Below are positions 9,474 through 21,965 of a stretch of 64,000 nt of DNA, one piece after another. A program made the position numbers and the translations under genes. The number at the start of each line of letters is the position of its first letter. Position 1 is the stretch's first letter. The notes beneath the pieces are model-generated. The model saw only the letters and a program-made list of their open reading frames with translations. It ran no database searches and was not told where the DNA came from. The DNA comes from Juglans regia (lineage: Eukaryota; Streptophyta; Magnoliopsida; Fagales; Juglandaceae): the NCBI RefSeq assembly GCF_001411555.2, contig NC_049914.1, positions 12,994,582-13,058,581 of the forward strand. The letters are read 5' to 3'.

Positions 9474-12400
9474 ATGGACAAAAATTGGATGCGTCTGGAC
9501 GATAGACTTGGAAAGGATTACGTACCCTATGCATGTGGAGTAAGAACTTTCATTGATTTTGCACGGGCCTCTGCTGATAGTCGTGGTTACATTAAGTGTC
9601 CATGTCGAGGGTGTAAAAATTTGTGTGCGATAGGATTGGATGAAGTAGAGCGTCATATATTTGTGAACGGTATGGATCTGGGGTATACGCGATGGGTACT
9701 GCATGGTGAGCCGTATGAAGGGTCAGCAGATGTATTGGTCGATCATCACAATTATTTACGGCACATGGATGATGATTATGAGCATGATGAGATGGAGGAG
9801 ATGTTGGGTGACATTGGAGCTGGGATGTTTATGGATGAGGTTAACGACAATGCCTCAAGTGGTGGATCAGGGACTGATTGTCAAAATTTTCCTTCACTGT
9901 GGGAAGATGCAAAGCGCGAGCTTTACCCAGGTTGTACAAAACATTCCAAAATGTCGTTTATTGTGCGGTTGCTTCACATAAAATCATTGTGTGGGATGTC
10001 GACGAAAGCAATAAACATGGTATTGGACTTATTTAACGAGGTGCTTCCCGAAGGGTCTGCATTGCCTAAGAACTTTTATGAAGCGAAACAGTTGAGAAAG
10101 GGATTAGGATTTGAGTACGAGTCCATACATGCATGCAAGAATGATTGTGTATTGTTCTGGAAGGAGAACAAGGAGAAACAAGCATGTCCTGTATGTGGAG
10201 AGTCGAGGTGGAAAGGTAAGAAAAACGTGCCGGTTAAGGTGTTGCGGTATTTTCCCTTGAAACCTAGGTTGCAAAGACTATATATGTGTAAGAAAACAGC
10301 TCATGATATGAGGTGGCACGAGGAGAAAAGAGTTAAGAATGACGGGTATATGAGGCATCCAGCTGATTCACTTGCGTGGCAGTCTTTCGATAATCAGTAT
10401 CCAGAGTTCGGGTTAGAAGCTCGGAACGTGCGCCTGGGACTCACAACCGATGGATTCAACCCTTTTGGGAATATGAGTACAAGTTATAGCACTTGGCCCG
10501 TGGTATTGATTCCGTACAATCTTCCACCATGGAGGTGCATGAAGGCGCCAAACTTTTTGTTAACTTTACTCATCCCTGGCCCTAGATCACCTGGAAATGA
10601 TATTGACGTATTCATGCAGCCGTTGATTGAAGAGCTGAAAGAGTTATGGGAAACAGGGGTTAGAACTTATGATGCATCTAAGTCGACATCTTTTCAGATG
10701 CATGCTGCGGTAATGTGGACCATAAATGATTTTCCGGCGTATGGGAATCTTTCCGGCTGGAGTACGAAAGGGAAGTTAGCGTGTCCGACGTGTAATAAAG
10801 AAACTGCTAGTGAGTGGCTAAAATTTTCTCAGAAGTTGTGTTTCATGGGTCATCGACGTTATTTACCAGCAAATCATGCATGGAGAAGAGAATGTGCCAA
10901 GTTTGATGGGAGAGTAGAGGATAGGATTGCACCAAAAGAGTTGTCTAGAGAAGAGATAGTGGAACAACTGCAACATGTTAGAGCGAACAATTTTGGCAAA
11001 GGTCGGGGAAAGAACAAGAGAAAACGAGCCGTATCAGAATTGAATTGGACAAAGCGTAGTATTTTTTTTGATTTGCCGTATTGGTCGTCATGCAAGTTGC
11101 GACATAGTTTGGATGTAATGCACATAGAGAAGAATATTTGTGATAATATACTGGGTACATTGATGAGTATTAACAAAAAGACGAAAGACACGATCAAGAC
11201 GAGGAAAGATCTTGAGAGAATGAGAATTAAACATAATCTGCATTTGCGGGTGGAAGGCAACAGGGTGGTCATGCCGCATGCATGTTTTACGATGACGAGG
11301 GAGGAGAGGATTGATTTCTGTAAATGGTTGCAAGGTGTGAAGTTGCCAGATGGTTATGCTTCAAATATTGGTAGATGCGTGAGTCCTGATGATTGGAAAA
11401 TCAATGGATTGAAAAGTCATGATTGTCACGTATTTTTGCAGAAGTTATTACCTGTGGGAATTCGTGGGAAGCTGACATCTAATGTACGTGTCGCCATATC
11501 TGAACTATGTATGTTTTTCAAGGATTTGTGCGCTCGGGTAGTAAATCGAGATGTGTTGTCGAAATTGGAAGAAGACATTGCTACTATACTATGTAAATTC
11601 GAGCAGATCTTTCCACCATCATTTTTTGATGTCATGGTCCATTTAGCAATACATTTACCGCGAGAGGTACTTCTGGGTGGACCGGTGCAGTTCCGTTGGA
11701 TGTATCCAGTTGAAAGATATTTGGGTCGATTGAAGCGCACTGTTGGGAATAAAGCCAAAGCTGAGGGTTCAATAGCAGAGGCTTATATACATGATGAATG
11801 GTTAACATTTTGCTCTCTATATCTTCGTGGTGTTGAGACACGATTTAGTCGTCAAGAGCGAAATGCTGATCTTGCTACTCCGCCTCCTCGTGAGCTATCA
11901 GTGTTTTCCCAGAATGTACGACCCTTGGGTGCACAAACAGGTTACGATTTAATTGATGGAGAGTTGGGTAAAATTCGGTGGTATGTGCTAAATAACTGCC
12001 GAGAGATTGATGATTATCTTAGGTATGTCATTTAATTTATTTGAATAATTATAGTTTTCTTTAAATTAATTAGAATTGTTGTGCTCAAAATATACTTCTT
12101 TTGCAGCATGTTATAACAGTGACCACATGGACAAACTTAGAACGGAAGGCGTAGAAAATATAGAGGCAAGACACGAGGAAGAATTTCCCGGATGGTTTGA
12201 AGAACGTGTATGAACTAAAATTATATATATGTTATATTGTGAAATTTTTAACTCTGGATAATAAAATAATAAATATATACTATTTCAATTTTTAGATTTT
12301 GGAACAACGTGCTCGTGATCCCGGATCAATTTCTTCTGAATTGTAAGCATTGGCCCGTGGTCCCTCAAATAGAGCACTTCGATATACTGCATGCACGGTT

Positions 12401-13147
12401 CGAGGTTATAGATTCCATACTTTGGACCGTAAACGTAATAGAAAGACTCAAAACTGTGGTGTGTTGGTCGAGGGGAGTCATGGAACAGATGATATTGACT
12501 ATTATGGTGTCATACGTGATATTATCGGATTGAAATATCTGGGTGGGTCTGTAACATATGTCTTCAAATGTGATTGGTGGGATCTAGGCGGTGGTCGGGT
12601 TTCGATACATAGGGATAATCACTTTACGAGTGTCAATACTGCATCTAAATGGTACAAAGATGATCCATTCGTATTGGCTTGTCAAGCTACCCAAGTCTAT
12701 TACTTGATTGATACAATGAAAAGTGCTGATGAAGATAGTGGGGAGATAACTTGGCGAGTTGTACAAAAATTTGTTCCTCGAAATATATATGAAGCAGGAA
12801 CGAGTGCAGATTACGAGAATAGTGGAGATGAAGATGACAATCCGATTGTTGAGGCATACCAGGAAGATGGAGAGGGTATTAACTTGTTTGTTGACCTCGG
12901 TGCACTCGAGTTGCTCCCCTTGTGTAGAGATGATGTCCCACCCGTACATCTCGACCCGTCTGTATTAAATGATCATTCAATTCAAGTCAGTTTGGAGGAA
13001 GATGAAGAAGACGAGTCAGAAGATGAATACGAATCAGAATCCGGGCAGGAGGTGGATAAAGATGATGAAGAAGAGGTGCATGATGATGATGAAGATGTTA
13101 TTGATGGAGATTCTGAAACAAGCATGGAAAATTCATCTGAAGAATAA
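9474..13147 (+). pseudogene. En/Spm (CACTA) transposase, TnpD-like, one nonsense codon
   Basis: Start chosen at 9474 (MDKNWM, the usual N-terminus of this family) over the in-frame ATG at 9462. Exon 1 (9474-12022) encodes, in order, a Transpos_assoc-like N-terminus with CPCRGCKN, the Transposase_21 core (LTTDGFNPFG near residue 325; LRHSLDVMHIEKNICDNI near 540), and a DUF4218-like region (HLPREVLLGGPVQFRWMYPV). Exon 2 is about 12120-12207 (acceptor ATAACAG, donor GTATGA). Exon 3 starts after TTTTTAG near 12296 and carries the DUF4216-like end (FKCDWWDLGG), then a strongly acidic tail ending at 13147. In exon 3 the in-frame codon at 12344-12346 is TAA, where related proteins have an uninterrupted EL-x-ALARGP block. 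This would remove the last 267 residues. Alternative splicing at the overlapping GTAAGC is possible but would delete conserved sequence. Confidence 0.88.
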
Positions 13148-13248
13148 AAGTACTAAATATTTTATTTATATAGGTGACTATAAAATATCTTAAATTTTCA
13201 TAATTTCTTCTAATTAATTTTCTTTGATATAATTAATTATTTTAAAGA

Positions 13249-14934
13249 ATGCCGCCAAAACGACAACGAAGAAATGTGCCTCCGCCAAGTCCAAGTCCTG
13301 AATCCATTGAGGACTCCCCACTCGAGGAATCCATTCCTGAAGATCAAGCTAACACAGAAGAGAACAACAGCCAATCGACACCTACCAGTAAGGAAATATT
13401 GTCGTTGATAATTATATATATAGTTAATACTTTTTTCTCAATAACTATATAATTATAATTATAGTATATCTATTATTATCATGTAGTTCATACATCTGCA
13501 CGTCGCGGTCGTGGCTATACACGTGGAATCTCTCTTGAAAAAAATAGAAGGCACGGTAAACTGAAGATCACAATTCCTGATAATTCCACTGGAGGAGTGG
13601 ATGATAGTGCAGCAGCGCTTTCCTCCTATATTGGCACAGTAGTTCGAGCTTATGCTCCATTTTATGTGCGCTCATGGCGAGATGTTCCGAATGAGATTAA
13701 GGAGCACATTCGAAGTCGTGTGCTGGTGAGTTTACTTTTCAGTACATTTTTTTCACTTAGATTAATATATTATATTTTTTACCTGATTCCCTTGTTAGGA
13801 TGAATTCGACCTCGACTTTGGCCGTAGCGAGGATTTAAGAACCGTGAATGAGTTGATGGCTACACTATTCCGACGTCACAAAGGACGATGTCATGACCAC
13901 TTCAAGAAGTTTGAGACGTTGGAAGAGGCTGCGCAGTCTCCTTTTCAGCAGATGAAGTTAGATGATTGGAGAAAGTGTTGTGATCTTTTCGCATCTCCAG
14001 ATTATCAGGTATTTTACATTTATATCTTTTAATTATTTACATTCATATTCGTTTTATACATTATATGTATACATATTACAATTAACATTTTTAATATATT
14101 TTGTAGCACTTAAGTTCTACAAATGCACAGAATAGATCCGTTCTGACTGTCCACCATCGTGCCTGTTCAAGGTCATTCCACCGTCTTGCTGAAAAAATGG
14201 TAATTAAAAAATTATAAAATTCATTTATTTTCCTGATATTCTTTCTGATAAGTACTAACATTATCTTTTTAAAATTGCTAATATTGTCGCTTTGTTAGAA
14301 ACGTGATGATCCTTAAAACTTTTCTCTCATTCATGTCTATGCTGCTGCTCACATTAATGAGCATAGTGAGTGGATGGATCCTGTCGCTGCAGATAATTAT
14401 GTAAGCAGTGTTAATTTTGTTAAATAAATTTTTTATAGAACATTTTAATAGTTTATTTCTTATTTCTATTTCTTTTAATACGTTACTAATTATTTACGAT
14501 CATTACCTTTTAAATTGCAGAGCAAAATGTTGGAGATGCAGTCGACTTCTGCGGAATCCTCTCCTAGTGACATAGACATATTCACCCAAGTGCTCGGGCC
14601 GCAGTCTAGTATGGCAAGAGGTTTGGGACGATCTATCAAGCATAAATGTTCATCCTCCTCAACCTCATCGGCTTCACAAATTAATAATCTTACAGCAGAT
14701 TTAGAAGCTGCACGGCGTGAGAATGAGTATATGAGGTCGAGACAGCAAGAGTTAGAGTCTCTCTTAGAACGACAGTCTCATTTAGAGACGCGTTTGCAGG
14801 ACCAACAGAGAGACCAGGAGGAAAGAATACGCAGTGAAGTGCAAGAGCAAGTGCAACGAGAGATGATGGTGCAAATGGAGCGTGTTATGTCGTTGCAACA
14901 GAATCCCCGTGGGCGAGGGAAAAAGAAGAAATAA
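13249..14934 (+). pseudogene. CACTA second transposase gene (Transposase_24/TnpA-like), nonsense in exon 5
   Basis: Six exons are predicted from GT-AG sites and continuous frame: 13249-13387, 13487-13725, 13799-14008, 14107-14199, 14299-14400 and 14521-14934. The product begins MPPKRQRRNVPPPSPSP (basic, proline-rich). It continues with a region like plant Transposase_24 (PF03004), including ATLFRRHKGRCHDHFKKF and QMKLDDWRKCCDLFASPDYQ, and ends in a long coiled coil with a lysine-rich tail (RGRGKKKK). Exon 5 contains TAA at 14314-14316, after KRDDP. Downstream frame and splice sites are otherwise intact, so the lesion looks recent. It lies about 100 bp after the first transposase, in the same orientation, as in other plant CACTA elements where a DNA-binding partner follows the catalytic protein. 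Confidence 0.8.
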
Positions 14935-15691
14935 ATTTTATCAATATTTCTGACTAGTTTTAATATCTAATTTTGTACTTTTATAAGACATTGTTACTTG
15001 TTAATTGGGTATGTAATATGATACAATTGGTATTTTGTTTTTAAATTTTATTAAAATAGAATTTCTGATCTGTACGTTCGAATGTAAATAAAAATCGTTC
15101 GAACGTTGGTTCACACTATAACAAACGTTCGAACGTAAATACAATTGAATCGTTCGAACGTTAAACCGACTAACGTTCGAACAAAGAACTTGCATTCGGA
15201 CGCTCCTTCGTTTACATTCGAAATAACGTCCGAACATTAAACGCGCTACGTTTGAACATTTACGTTTACGTTCGAACAAATATTCGAACGTTTATTGTAA
15301 TTAACGTTCGGACGCATTGACATTAGAACGTAAATATGATACGTTCGAACGATATCCAACAAACGTCAACTTCTCTCATTCGAACGCCAATCGGTCGGGT
15401 ATAACGTCCGAACGTTTGATTTTACGTCCGAACGTGATTTTCTGTGACAGTTCATAACCGTCACAAAAAAAGGAACGTTCGAACGTTGTACCGAACGGAA
15501 CACTTCCAACCGTCACTAAAAATATTTTTTGTGACGGTTGAACAGTAAACCGTCACCAAATGTTTTCTGTGACGCACTTTAGGTGACGGTCATGGTGACG
15601 GTTTCAAACCGTCACCAAATATGTTTAGTGACGGTTTGCCATTTTTTTGTGACAGTTTCCTCTGTCACAAAACACACATTCTGTTGTAGTG
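14935..15691. repeat. CACTA right subterminal region
   Basis: From about 15070 there are palindromes of the ACGTTCGAACGT family. From about 15440 to the end there are alternating GTGACGGTT and AACCGTCAC blocks able to form several hairpins (for example GGTGACGGTTTC with GAAACCGTCACC around 15593-15620). The element closes with the 10-bp inverted repeat at 15682-15691. These are the likely binding sites for the element's own transposase. Confidence 0.85.
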
Positions 15692-15694
15692 AGT

Positions 15695-17580
15695 AAATTT
15701 CACCATCAAAAGATCTGATTTTTTTTATTATTATTGTTAAGGAATTAATCATTAGTGAATTTATATTTTTTACTTTTTTTTCAACAAATAAAAATGTTTA
15801 AGAAAAACTTTAAAAAAAATTATTTTGCAGATATATATATTTTTATGTCGGGAATCTCTTCAAGGCAATATTTTTCGGACCCACAGTTGCGAAGTAAATC
15901 TCGGTCTTGTGTACCGTATTTTTGAAAATTTTCGTATATAAAACTGATTAAATCGCCGAGTTTTCATCATAGATGTAGTCTCGTAAGATTGTGCATATAT
16001 TATTTGAGATGATTGTTCATATTTTAACAAACTCATCCGATCTTTGGTTCGTACAAAATCTCGAGTGAAAAGAGAAGTGGTGTGTTTTGCGTATACAGTG
16101 TTTTCTGGTATAAAGATGAGCTTTGCAACACATTGATCATGCAGACGAATTAAGAAAATTGATATGCAAAAACGAAAGACATTAATTAATTATTAATATA
16201 TAATAATATACGTACTTACGTTACGAGGGAAAGATGGATGGTTTGTCTTCCAAAATTGCCGCTTTGATATACTGCAAATCCCGCCGGCCGGGCTGCGGAA
16301 AATGATGGATGGAACCGCCGGCATTTTCCAAAACCGCTATATAGATCTCACTGTGCAGTTGGAAGTCACTCACTGATATATGGACGAACTTGATGAACGA
16401 AATTCAATCATACAGATACCCTCTCGAGCGTGTCGTTTATCCACTGCTCATTAATTACTCAAGTACATTTATTTCTTATCAACCACTTCTCAACTGCCAA
16501 AATGTTTTTAATAATTAGAAATTTAGAGATATGTTCGAGATGACGTGGATCTTCGATTAATATTTGAATACTACTACTGTTTCGAATTTAAAATCTAAAA
16601 AATATCTTGAGTAATGTAATTTTTTTTTTTATATATTTTTTTAATCATCATAAATATTTTAAAAAAAAATTCATAACATCATTAAAAAATATTTTTTAAA
16701 TCATTCAGTATAAAAAAAAAATCTCATTCAAAACATTTTTTGAATATCAAATTCGAAATTCAAAATATTTTTCTTAATATTTGATTTAAAAATTAAATAT
16801 TTTAAGATTATAAAGTTTCAAAATTTGCACGTAATTTATTGGGAATGGAGATCACGTGGATCTTGTATTGTTTATTTTGTATTTGACATTATTTATTATT
16901 GAGAGAATTTATTTATAGGTCTTATTCTTTTTACATTCGGAGTATCGCTAATGTAAAAAATTTCAAGTATGCTACAAAATTAATGATGTTTTTTTTAAGT
17001 TATAATGGATTTTATTATAAGTAGTGTGTTAACACACCGATTTACGTATAATAAAACTTAAATATTATATCAATATCAATATATATTGTACTATCATCTA
17101 TATCTTATTTAATTAAAAGTTAATAAAATAATTTTATTATTCTATAATAAGATAAAAAAAAAAATGTAATATCAATATCAACATAAGCATTTAAGAGACA
17201 AAATGTCCGTACATGATTCAGTTGGGGATGCACCAAATCCAATTAATGAAAGTCACTTTCCTTGGTGAGAAATCAAGTCATGTTTGGTTATCTGAGTTTC
17301 ACAAAATTAAAACAAAAAATTCAATTTCAATCCAATACTTCTTTAGTTCAATCATTTACTTAGCTTATTATGAAATATAAAAAACACAAAAAAAAAAAAA
17401 AAATTAGAAAAAGATTACTGTAAAAAGAATTTATTAAACAATTTTTAAACTTTCTTATCTATTTAACAATATATATATAGTAATTTACTATATATATATA
17501 TGCATGGTATACAAATCAAATCATAAAATAAAATAAATATGTAATTTGGATAAAAGCAAAAAATGGAATACAACTAGCTC
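15695..17580. other. Intergenic AT-rich sequence
   Basis: No convincing gene. A more GC-balanced patch at 16210-16380 includes CCCGCCGGCCGGGCTGCGG. Much of the rest resembles decayed MITE or LTR sequence, such as GTGTGTTAACACACCGATTT at 17026-17045. Confidence 0.5.
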
Positions 17581-18616
17581 ATTGTACAAAGAGTTAAGTT
17601 ATACATTTGCCTTCACTTCTCCAACACCACACACGGAGTGACGTGGATTTTTTTCCCCCCCTTCTTCAAGTAAAACGAACATTTTATTGTGCGAGTTGTC
17701 TTCCTCCGCAAGCAAATTCGAATTGTTCCTCTCCCCGCGTCGCCCTCTCCCACCTTTCTTCTGTGTCTCATTCATCCTGTCACAGTGTTGTGCCGCCGCC
17801 CATGTCGACTGGCCAAAAAAACTCCGATCGTCCACCACCATCTCGCTCACATGTGACATTTCTCTCTCTCCCCGAGTCACCATCTCGCTCGCATCTCACT
17901 CGCGTTGGGTTATTTCTAGAGTTATTTTATAGGATCTTTCTTCCAAGTGTTTGTGTTTGTTTGCATAGAAGTAATGACAGATTTTTGTCTATCCTCTTTG
18001 TTTGGGTTTCCTATAGAAAGCAATGTAATTTTTTTGGTAGGTCTCTATATATATAGAAGGATTGGGTGGGGATGTTGGTAGCTTTGAACTGTTTATTGAG
18101 ATGGTTTTGGTTCATGTTTGAACCTTTTTTTTATGTCCTCTGTATGTTTTTGAATTGATTTTTTATTTTTTTTGTTTAATTTGAAGAATCCTTATTTGAG
18201 CTTATGTTATTCTACTTGAGGTTTGGTGGGTTTGTTCTAGTCTAACGATATTTAATGCTTTATTAGTTGTTGGGTACACGACAGTTCTAGTCTACCTGAG
18301 TTTTTGGTTTAAATGAAGTGATCATGTGGGCTGGATTTTTATGTCAAAACTTGGAAAAAGCGAATGACAAGCAGATTTGTACATGGTATTTGCGTCGTTA
18401 GTGATAATATTCAAGAATATTCAAGGCTTAATGGAGATTCCTATGTCTACTTCATATCAAATGAGATACAAGTATTATTTAACTGTCAATCTTTTTTAAG
18501 TGTACATGATTTAAATTTACTAGTGGTGAAATAATCAGTTTTAATATTTCCTGTTATCTGGATTTCTAAAACTTCATTATGACTTAGTTGAAATAACATG
18601 ATGGATAAAGAGAAAG

Positions 18617-18716
18617 NNNNNNNNNNNNNNNNNNNNNNNNNNNNNNNNNNNNNNNNNNNNNNNNNNNNNNNNNNNNNNNNNNNNNNNNNNNNNNNNNNNN
18701 NNNNNNNNNNNNNNNN
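18617..18716. other. Assembly gap, exactly 100 N
   Basis: One hundred N bases, the usual placeholder for a gap of unknown size. It removes the N-terminal part of the FAR1-like gene, so that gene's start and first exons cannot be judged. Open frames translating through it are artefacts. Confidence 0.99.
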
Positions 18717-20690
18717 ATATGCTAAGCAACAAGGTTTTGGTGTTATAACAAAAAGGACGAAGAGAGAGACAGATGGGAGTGCCAAGTATCTGACAATTGG
18801 GTGTGCGTAGGGGGGCAAGTATCATCCTAGCCACAACAATATCTCGAGGCCAAGACCAACAACTAAAACCGATTGTAAGGTGAGGATAAATGCTCATTTG
18901 GTGAATGGTGTATGGGTGGTGACCACTGTTGAGATTTCCCATAATCATAGTACCGTCAACCCACAGAAGTCTAGGTTTTTAGATCGCACAAATGTTTCAA
19001 TGAATACAGGCAAAGGATGCTGGACTTGAATGACAGAGCAGATATTCGAATGAATAAGAATTTCGGAGTACTTGTTGTTGATGCGAGGGGGTTTGAAAAT
19101 CTTGATTTTCAAGAAAAATACTGTCGAAATTTCATTGACAAAGCCAAACAGTTAAGGTTGGGTAAAGGAGGTGGTGAGACACTTACTGACTACTTTAAGA
19201 GGATGAGGTTGATCAATGATGGTTTTGTTTCTGTTGTGGATGTGGATGTGGATGAAGACTTGAGAATCAGAAATGTGTTCTGGTTGACGCACGAAGTCGA
19301 GCAGCGTATGAGTATTTCGAATATGTTATCACATTCGATACAACATACCAAACAAATAGATATGGTATGCCTTTAGCTCCCTTTGTTGGGGTCAACCATC
19401 ATGGGCAATTTATACTGTTAGGGGCTGGCTTGATTTCAAGCGAGGACTCAACTACTTTTGTATGGTTGTTTCGCGCATGGTTACAGTGCATAGATGTTCG
19501 AGCTCCAAAAGCGATAATAACAAACCAAGACCAAGCAATGAAGTCTGCTATTACATTGATATTCCTAAACACTCGCCATAGATATTGTCTATGGCATATA
19601 CTGCGGAAACTTCTCAAGAAATTAGGATCTCACTTCCAATTCAATAATGGGTTGAAGACTTCCATTCTTAGTTTTCTATATGATTTATAGACATGCGTAG
19701 AATTTGAGGAGAAGTGGGGGCAACTAATTCAGAAGTATGACCTTGGTGATAATGCAAGGTTGCAAGGCTTGTACAATGAGAGGTCGTTTTGGGTACCAGC
19801 TTACTTGATGGGTATATTTTTGGGTTGGCATGAGCACTACACAACGGTTTGAAAGAGTGAATGCTTTCTTTGATAAATTTGTGTGTTCTGGTATGACACT
19901 GAAAGAATTCATCAATCAATTTGACGATGCTTTGAGGAAGAAGGTTGAGGTCGAGACTACAGGTGATTTCATGTCCTGCAACCAAACCATCCCATGTGCA
20001 TCTCCATTCCACATTGAGAAGCAGTTTCAAACGTTGTATACAAATGCGAAGTATAAAGAGGTCCAGAAAGAGATGTTGGGGGCAATGTGTTGTAATTGTC
20101 TATTTCTCAACAAGGAATGTTGCATTTCCACATTCGATGTTTTGGATGAAATTACTATTGAGGATGACCATGTCAAAACCGTCAAGTACACAATTTATTA
20201 TAATGAGGAGGAGTGTGAACTGAAATGCACGTGTGCATTATTTGAGATGAAGGGGATCCTTTGTAGGCATGCATTGAAAGTTTGTCAGATGAAGAAGATT
20301 CACAGTATACCAAAGAAGTACGTCTTAGATCGATGGCGGAAGGACTTGAATAGGAGATACACACTAGTCAAAAGTAGCTACGATGACATGTGGCAAAATA
20401 CAGACCCACGAAGGTATGAGGTTGTCGTGAAACGATGTCTTAAATTAGCAACCCGTGTATCCAAACGTGATGACCATGTCAATGCATTCATGTGTCATTT
20501 GAATAAGTTTGATAATAACTTTAAAAGATTACCACTTGAATCTGGTTCAACCAAGGTCAGAGAAAATGTGGTCGCGGACAACAATAAGAAAATATTAAGC
20601 CCATACGTTGTCCGAGGGAAAGGGAGGCCTACATCGAAAAGGAAGGTTCCACCTGTGGAGAAGGCTGCGACCAAAAAAAGAAAGAAATAG
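18717..20690 (+). pseudogene. FAR1-RELATED SEQUENCE-like (MULE-derived) pseudogene
   Basis: Translated pieces follow the order of plant FAR1/FHY3-related proteins. First comes the end of a FAR1 DNA-binding domain (YAKQQGFGVITKRTKRET, then HLVNGVWVVTTVEISHNH). Next is a MULE transposase core (ITFDTTYQTNRYGMPLAPF, near 19330-19390; RHRYCLWHILRKL at 19577-19615). Last are a SWIM zinc finger (CTCALFEMKGILCRH, 20230-20274) and a basic C-terminus ending at 20690. It is broken by TAG at 18808-18810, a frame change near 19005-19017, another near 19280, TAG at 19688-19690 and another frame change near 19820. The best surviving frame is 19830-20690 (286 codons). FAR1 family proteins are domesticated MULE transposases acting as transcription factors; this copy reads as a dead family member. 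Confidence 0.88.
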
Positions 20691-21377
20691 GGAGTAAATT
20701 ATTTTTCATATTAATTATATATTTATTAGACTGCATGCATTATCCACTCTAATATATGTGTATTTTTTTGTTTAAAATTTAGATTTGCAGAAAAATATTT
20801 GATGATGAATCATAACATGGTGAGGTATCAAAAGCTCAACCTAGTGCTAAAGTGGATCAACTTGGTTCTAATGTTGATGATATTCTTGTTGAAACACAAT
20901 GTAGTACTGTCACACAACCAACACCATTGGACAATGATGAGGTCGTGGTTGTACCTTAATAATTTGTTGTATCATTTATTATTGTGATGAAATATTGTGG
21001 TGAGAATGTTGTTGCGACGTTGTAGTTTTATTTATTTTGGGTGTTGTGATGAAATATGATGGGTTTTGTAATGAATTGTAAAGAATGTAAATATGGTCAA
21101 TGGGTTTGTAAAGAATGTATATGGGTTTTGTAAAGAATGTATATGGCTTTTGTAAAGAATGTCTATGGGTTTTGTAAAGAATGCTTTTCGGACATGTGTG
21201 TTCTACTTTATGAAAATCTAGACAAATTTGTGATGCCTATTGACACTGGAAGGGTATTTTTTCCCCTGCTTAGATTATGAAACTGGACAGATTTTTATCA
21301 CTGGATAGATTTTTTTTTCCACTTACAGTACCATTCTCACAAATACAAAAAAGTTAACATCCATTACCATAAGCAAA
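20691..21377. repeat. 3' flank of the FAR1-like gene with a 22-bp minisatellite
   Basis: The motif TGTAAAGAATG recurs at 21077, 21107, 21129, 21151 and 21173 (spacing 22 bp for the last four), forming a short minisatellite with GGGTTTTG between cores. The remainder is AT-rich 3' flank without a coding signal. Confidence 0.7.
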
Positions 21378-21965
21378 TCATTCCATAATTACAAAATATT
21401 CATAGAGAATTCTGCAATTATAATAACGGTCGATACATCTATCATCCGAACAAACCAAAACTATTACAATAGAACAAACCCAATATAGACACAATAATAT
21501 ATGACCACATCTATTCTCTACGACCCGCCTTCGAACTTCCTCCTCTTGGATGTTCAAATCATTCTTTCTTTGTATCAGTTTATCTTCTTTTCTCAACACC
21601 TCATACTCACGCAACAATAAATCATCCTCTTTATTTCGGAACGTATTCTCTCTTGTTATAAATTTCTCCTCTATTAGCTGAAGTATATCGGCCCATATGA
21701 AGAATTGACAACTTGATTCTCCCTGCATACAATGCAAAAATTTCAAACATTAAAATGTGACAACTGTGTTGTAATTGGCAATTATTTACAGAATAATAAT
21801 AATAAGTTGGCTTACCGTTTTATACTTCGAGCAAGCATAAAATTTTCTTCCTAGGTTTTTGTTAGTTTGTGAGGTCTTTAGTAATGCTTTCAAACCACAC
21901 CAACAAGTTGGTGCTTCCATTTGAAATGCATCTAATATAAATGATGATGATTGACTTGATGTCAT
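21378..21965 (-). CDS. Small GRF-type zinc-finger protein, two exons
   Basis: Predicted exons on the minus strand are 21965-21816 (donor GTAAGC) and 21722-21378 (acceptor TATGCAG), giving about 164 residues. The start at 21965 (MTSSQSSSF) is preferred because the upstream extension looks unrelated. The zinc finger spans the splice: CWCG, then KTSQTNKNLGRKFYAC in exon 1 and CQFFIWAD in exon 2, the pattern of the GRF family (PF06839). A charged, probably coiled-coil stretch follows (roughly residues 65-110), then a hydrophobic segment (ILLCLYWVCSIVIVLVC) that may be a membrane anchor. Small plant GRF proteins of this build are common and mostly uncharacterised. It lies tail-to-tail with the FAR1-like gene inside the probable MULE. 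No internal stops are seen. Confidence 0.6.

Larger units (their letters stand above)
2640..15691 (+). mobile_element. Complete CACTA (En/Spm) DNA transposon, 13.05 kb
   Basis: The left end reads CACTACAACACAATTG and the right end reads TGTTGTAGTG, the inverse complement of CACTACAACA. The trinucleotide AGT is present immediately outside both ends (2637-2639 and 15692-15694), the 3-bp duplication expected of the superfamily. Subterminal regions carry GTGACGGTT/AACCGTCAC repeats and a 12-bp palindrome. Inside, on the plus strand, are an En/Spm-type transposase gene (9474-13147) and a second transposase-associated gene (13249-14934). On the minus strand is an accessory gene (3245-4431). The middle also holds two tandem arrays and a foldback. 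Each transposase gene carries a nonsense codon in my spliced reading, so this copy is probably not autonomous now. Ends and duplication are read directly; superfamily assignment rests on termini and transposase family. Confidence 0.95.

Noticed and set aside
12344..12400. GTAAGC at 12343-12348 read as a splice donor that would bypass the stop codon
   Set aside because: The following codons (ALARGP onwards) are conserved and continuous in this transposase family, so removing them is unlikely; a nonsense codon is the simpler reading.
2640..15691. Possible Helitron or LTR element in place of CACTA
   Set aside because: Terminal inverted repeats starting CACTA, a 3-bp duplication and En/Spm transposases leave no room for either.
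17607..18056. 149-codon frame before the FAR1-like gene
   Set aside because: No domain; C/T-rich leader-like sequence overlapped by other open frames. At most a 5' untranslated part.
18486..18948. Frames crossing the run of N
   Set aside because: They translate unknown bases as X; not evidence of a gene.
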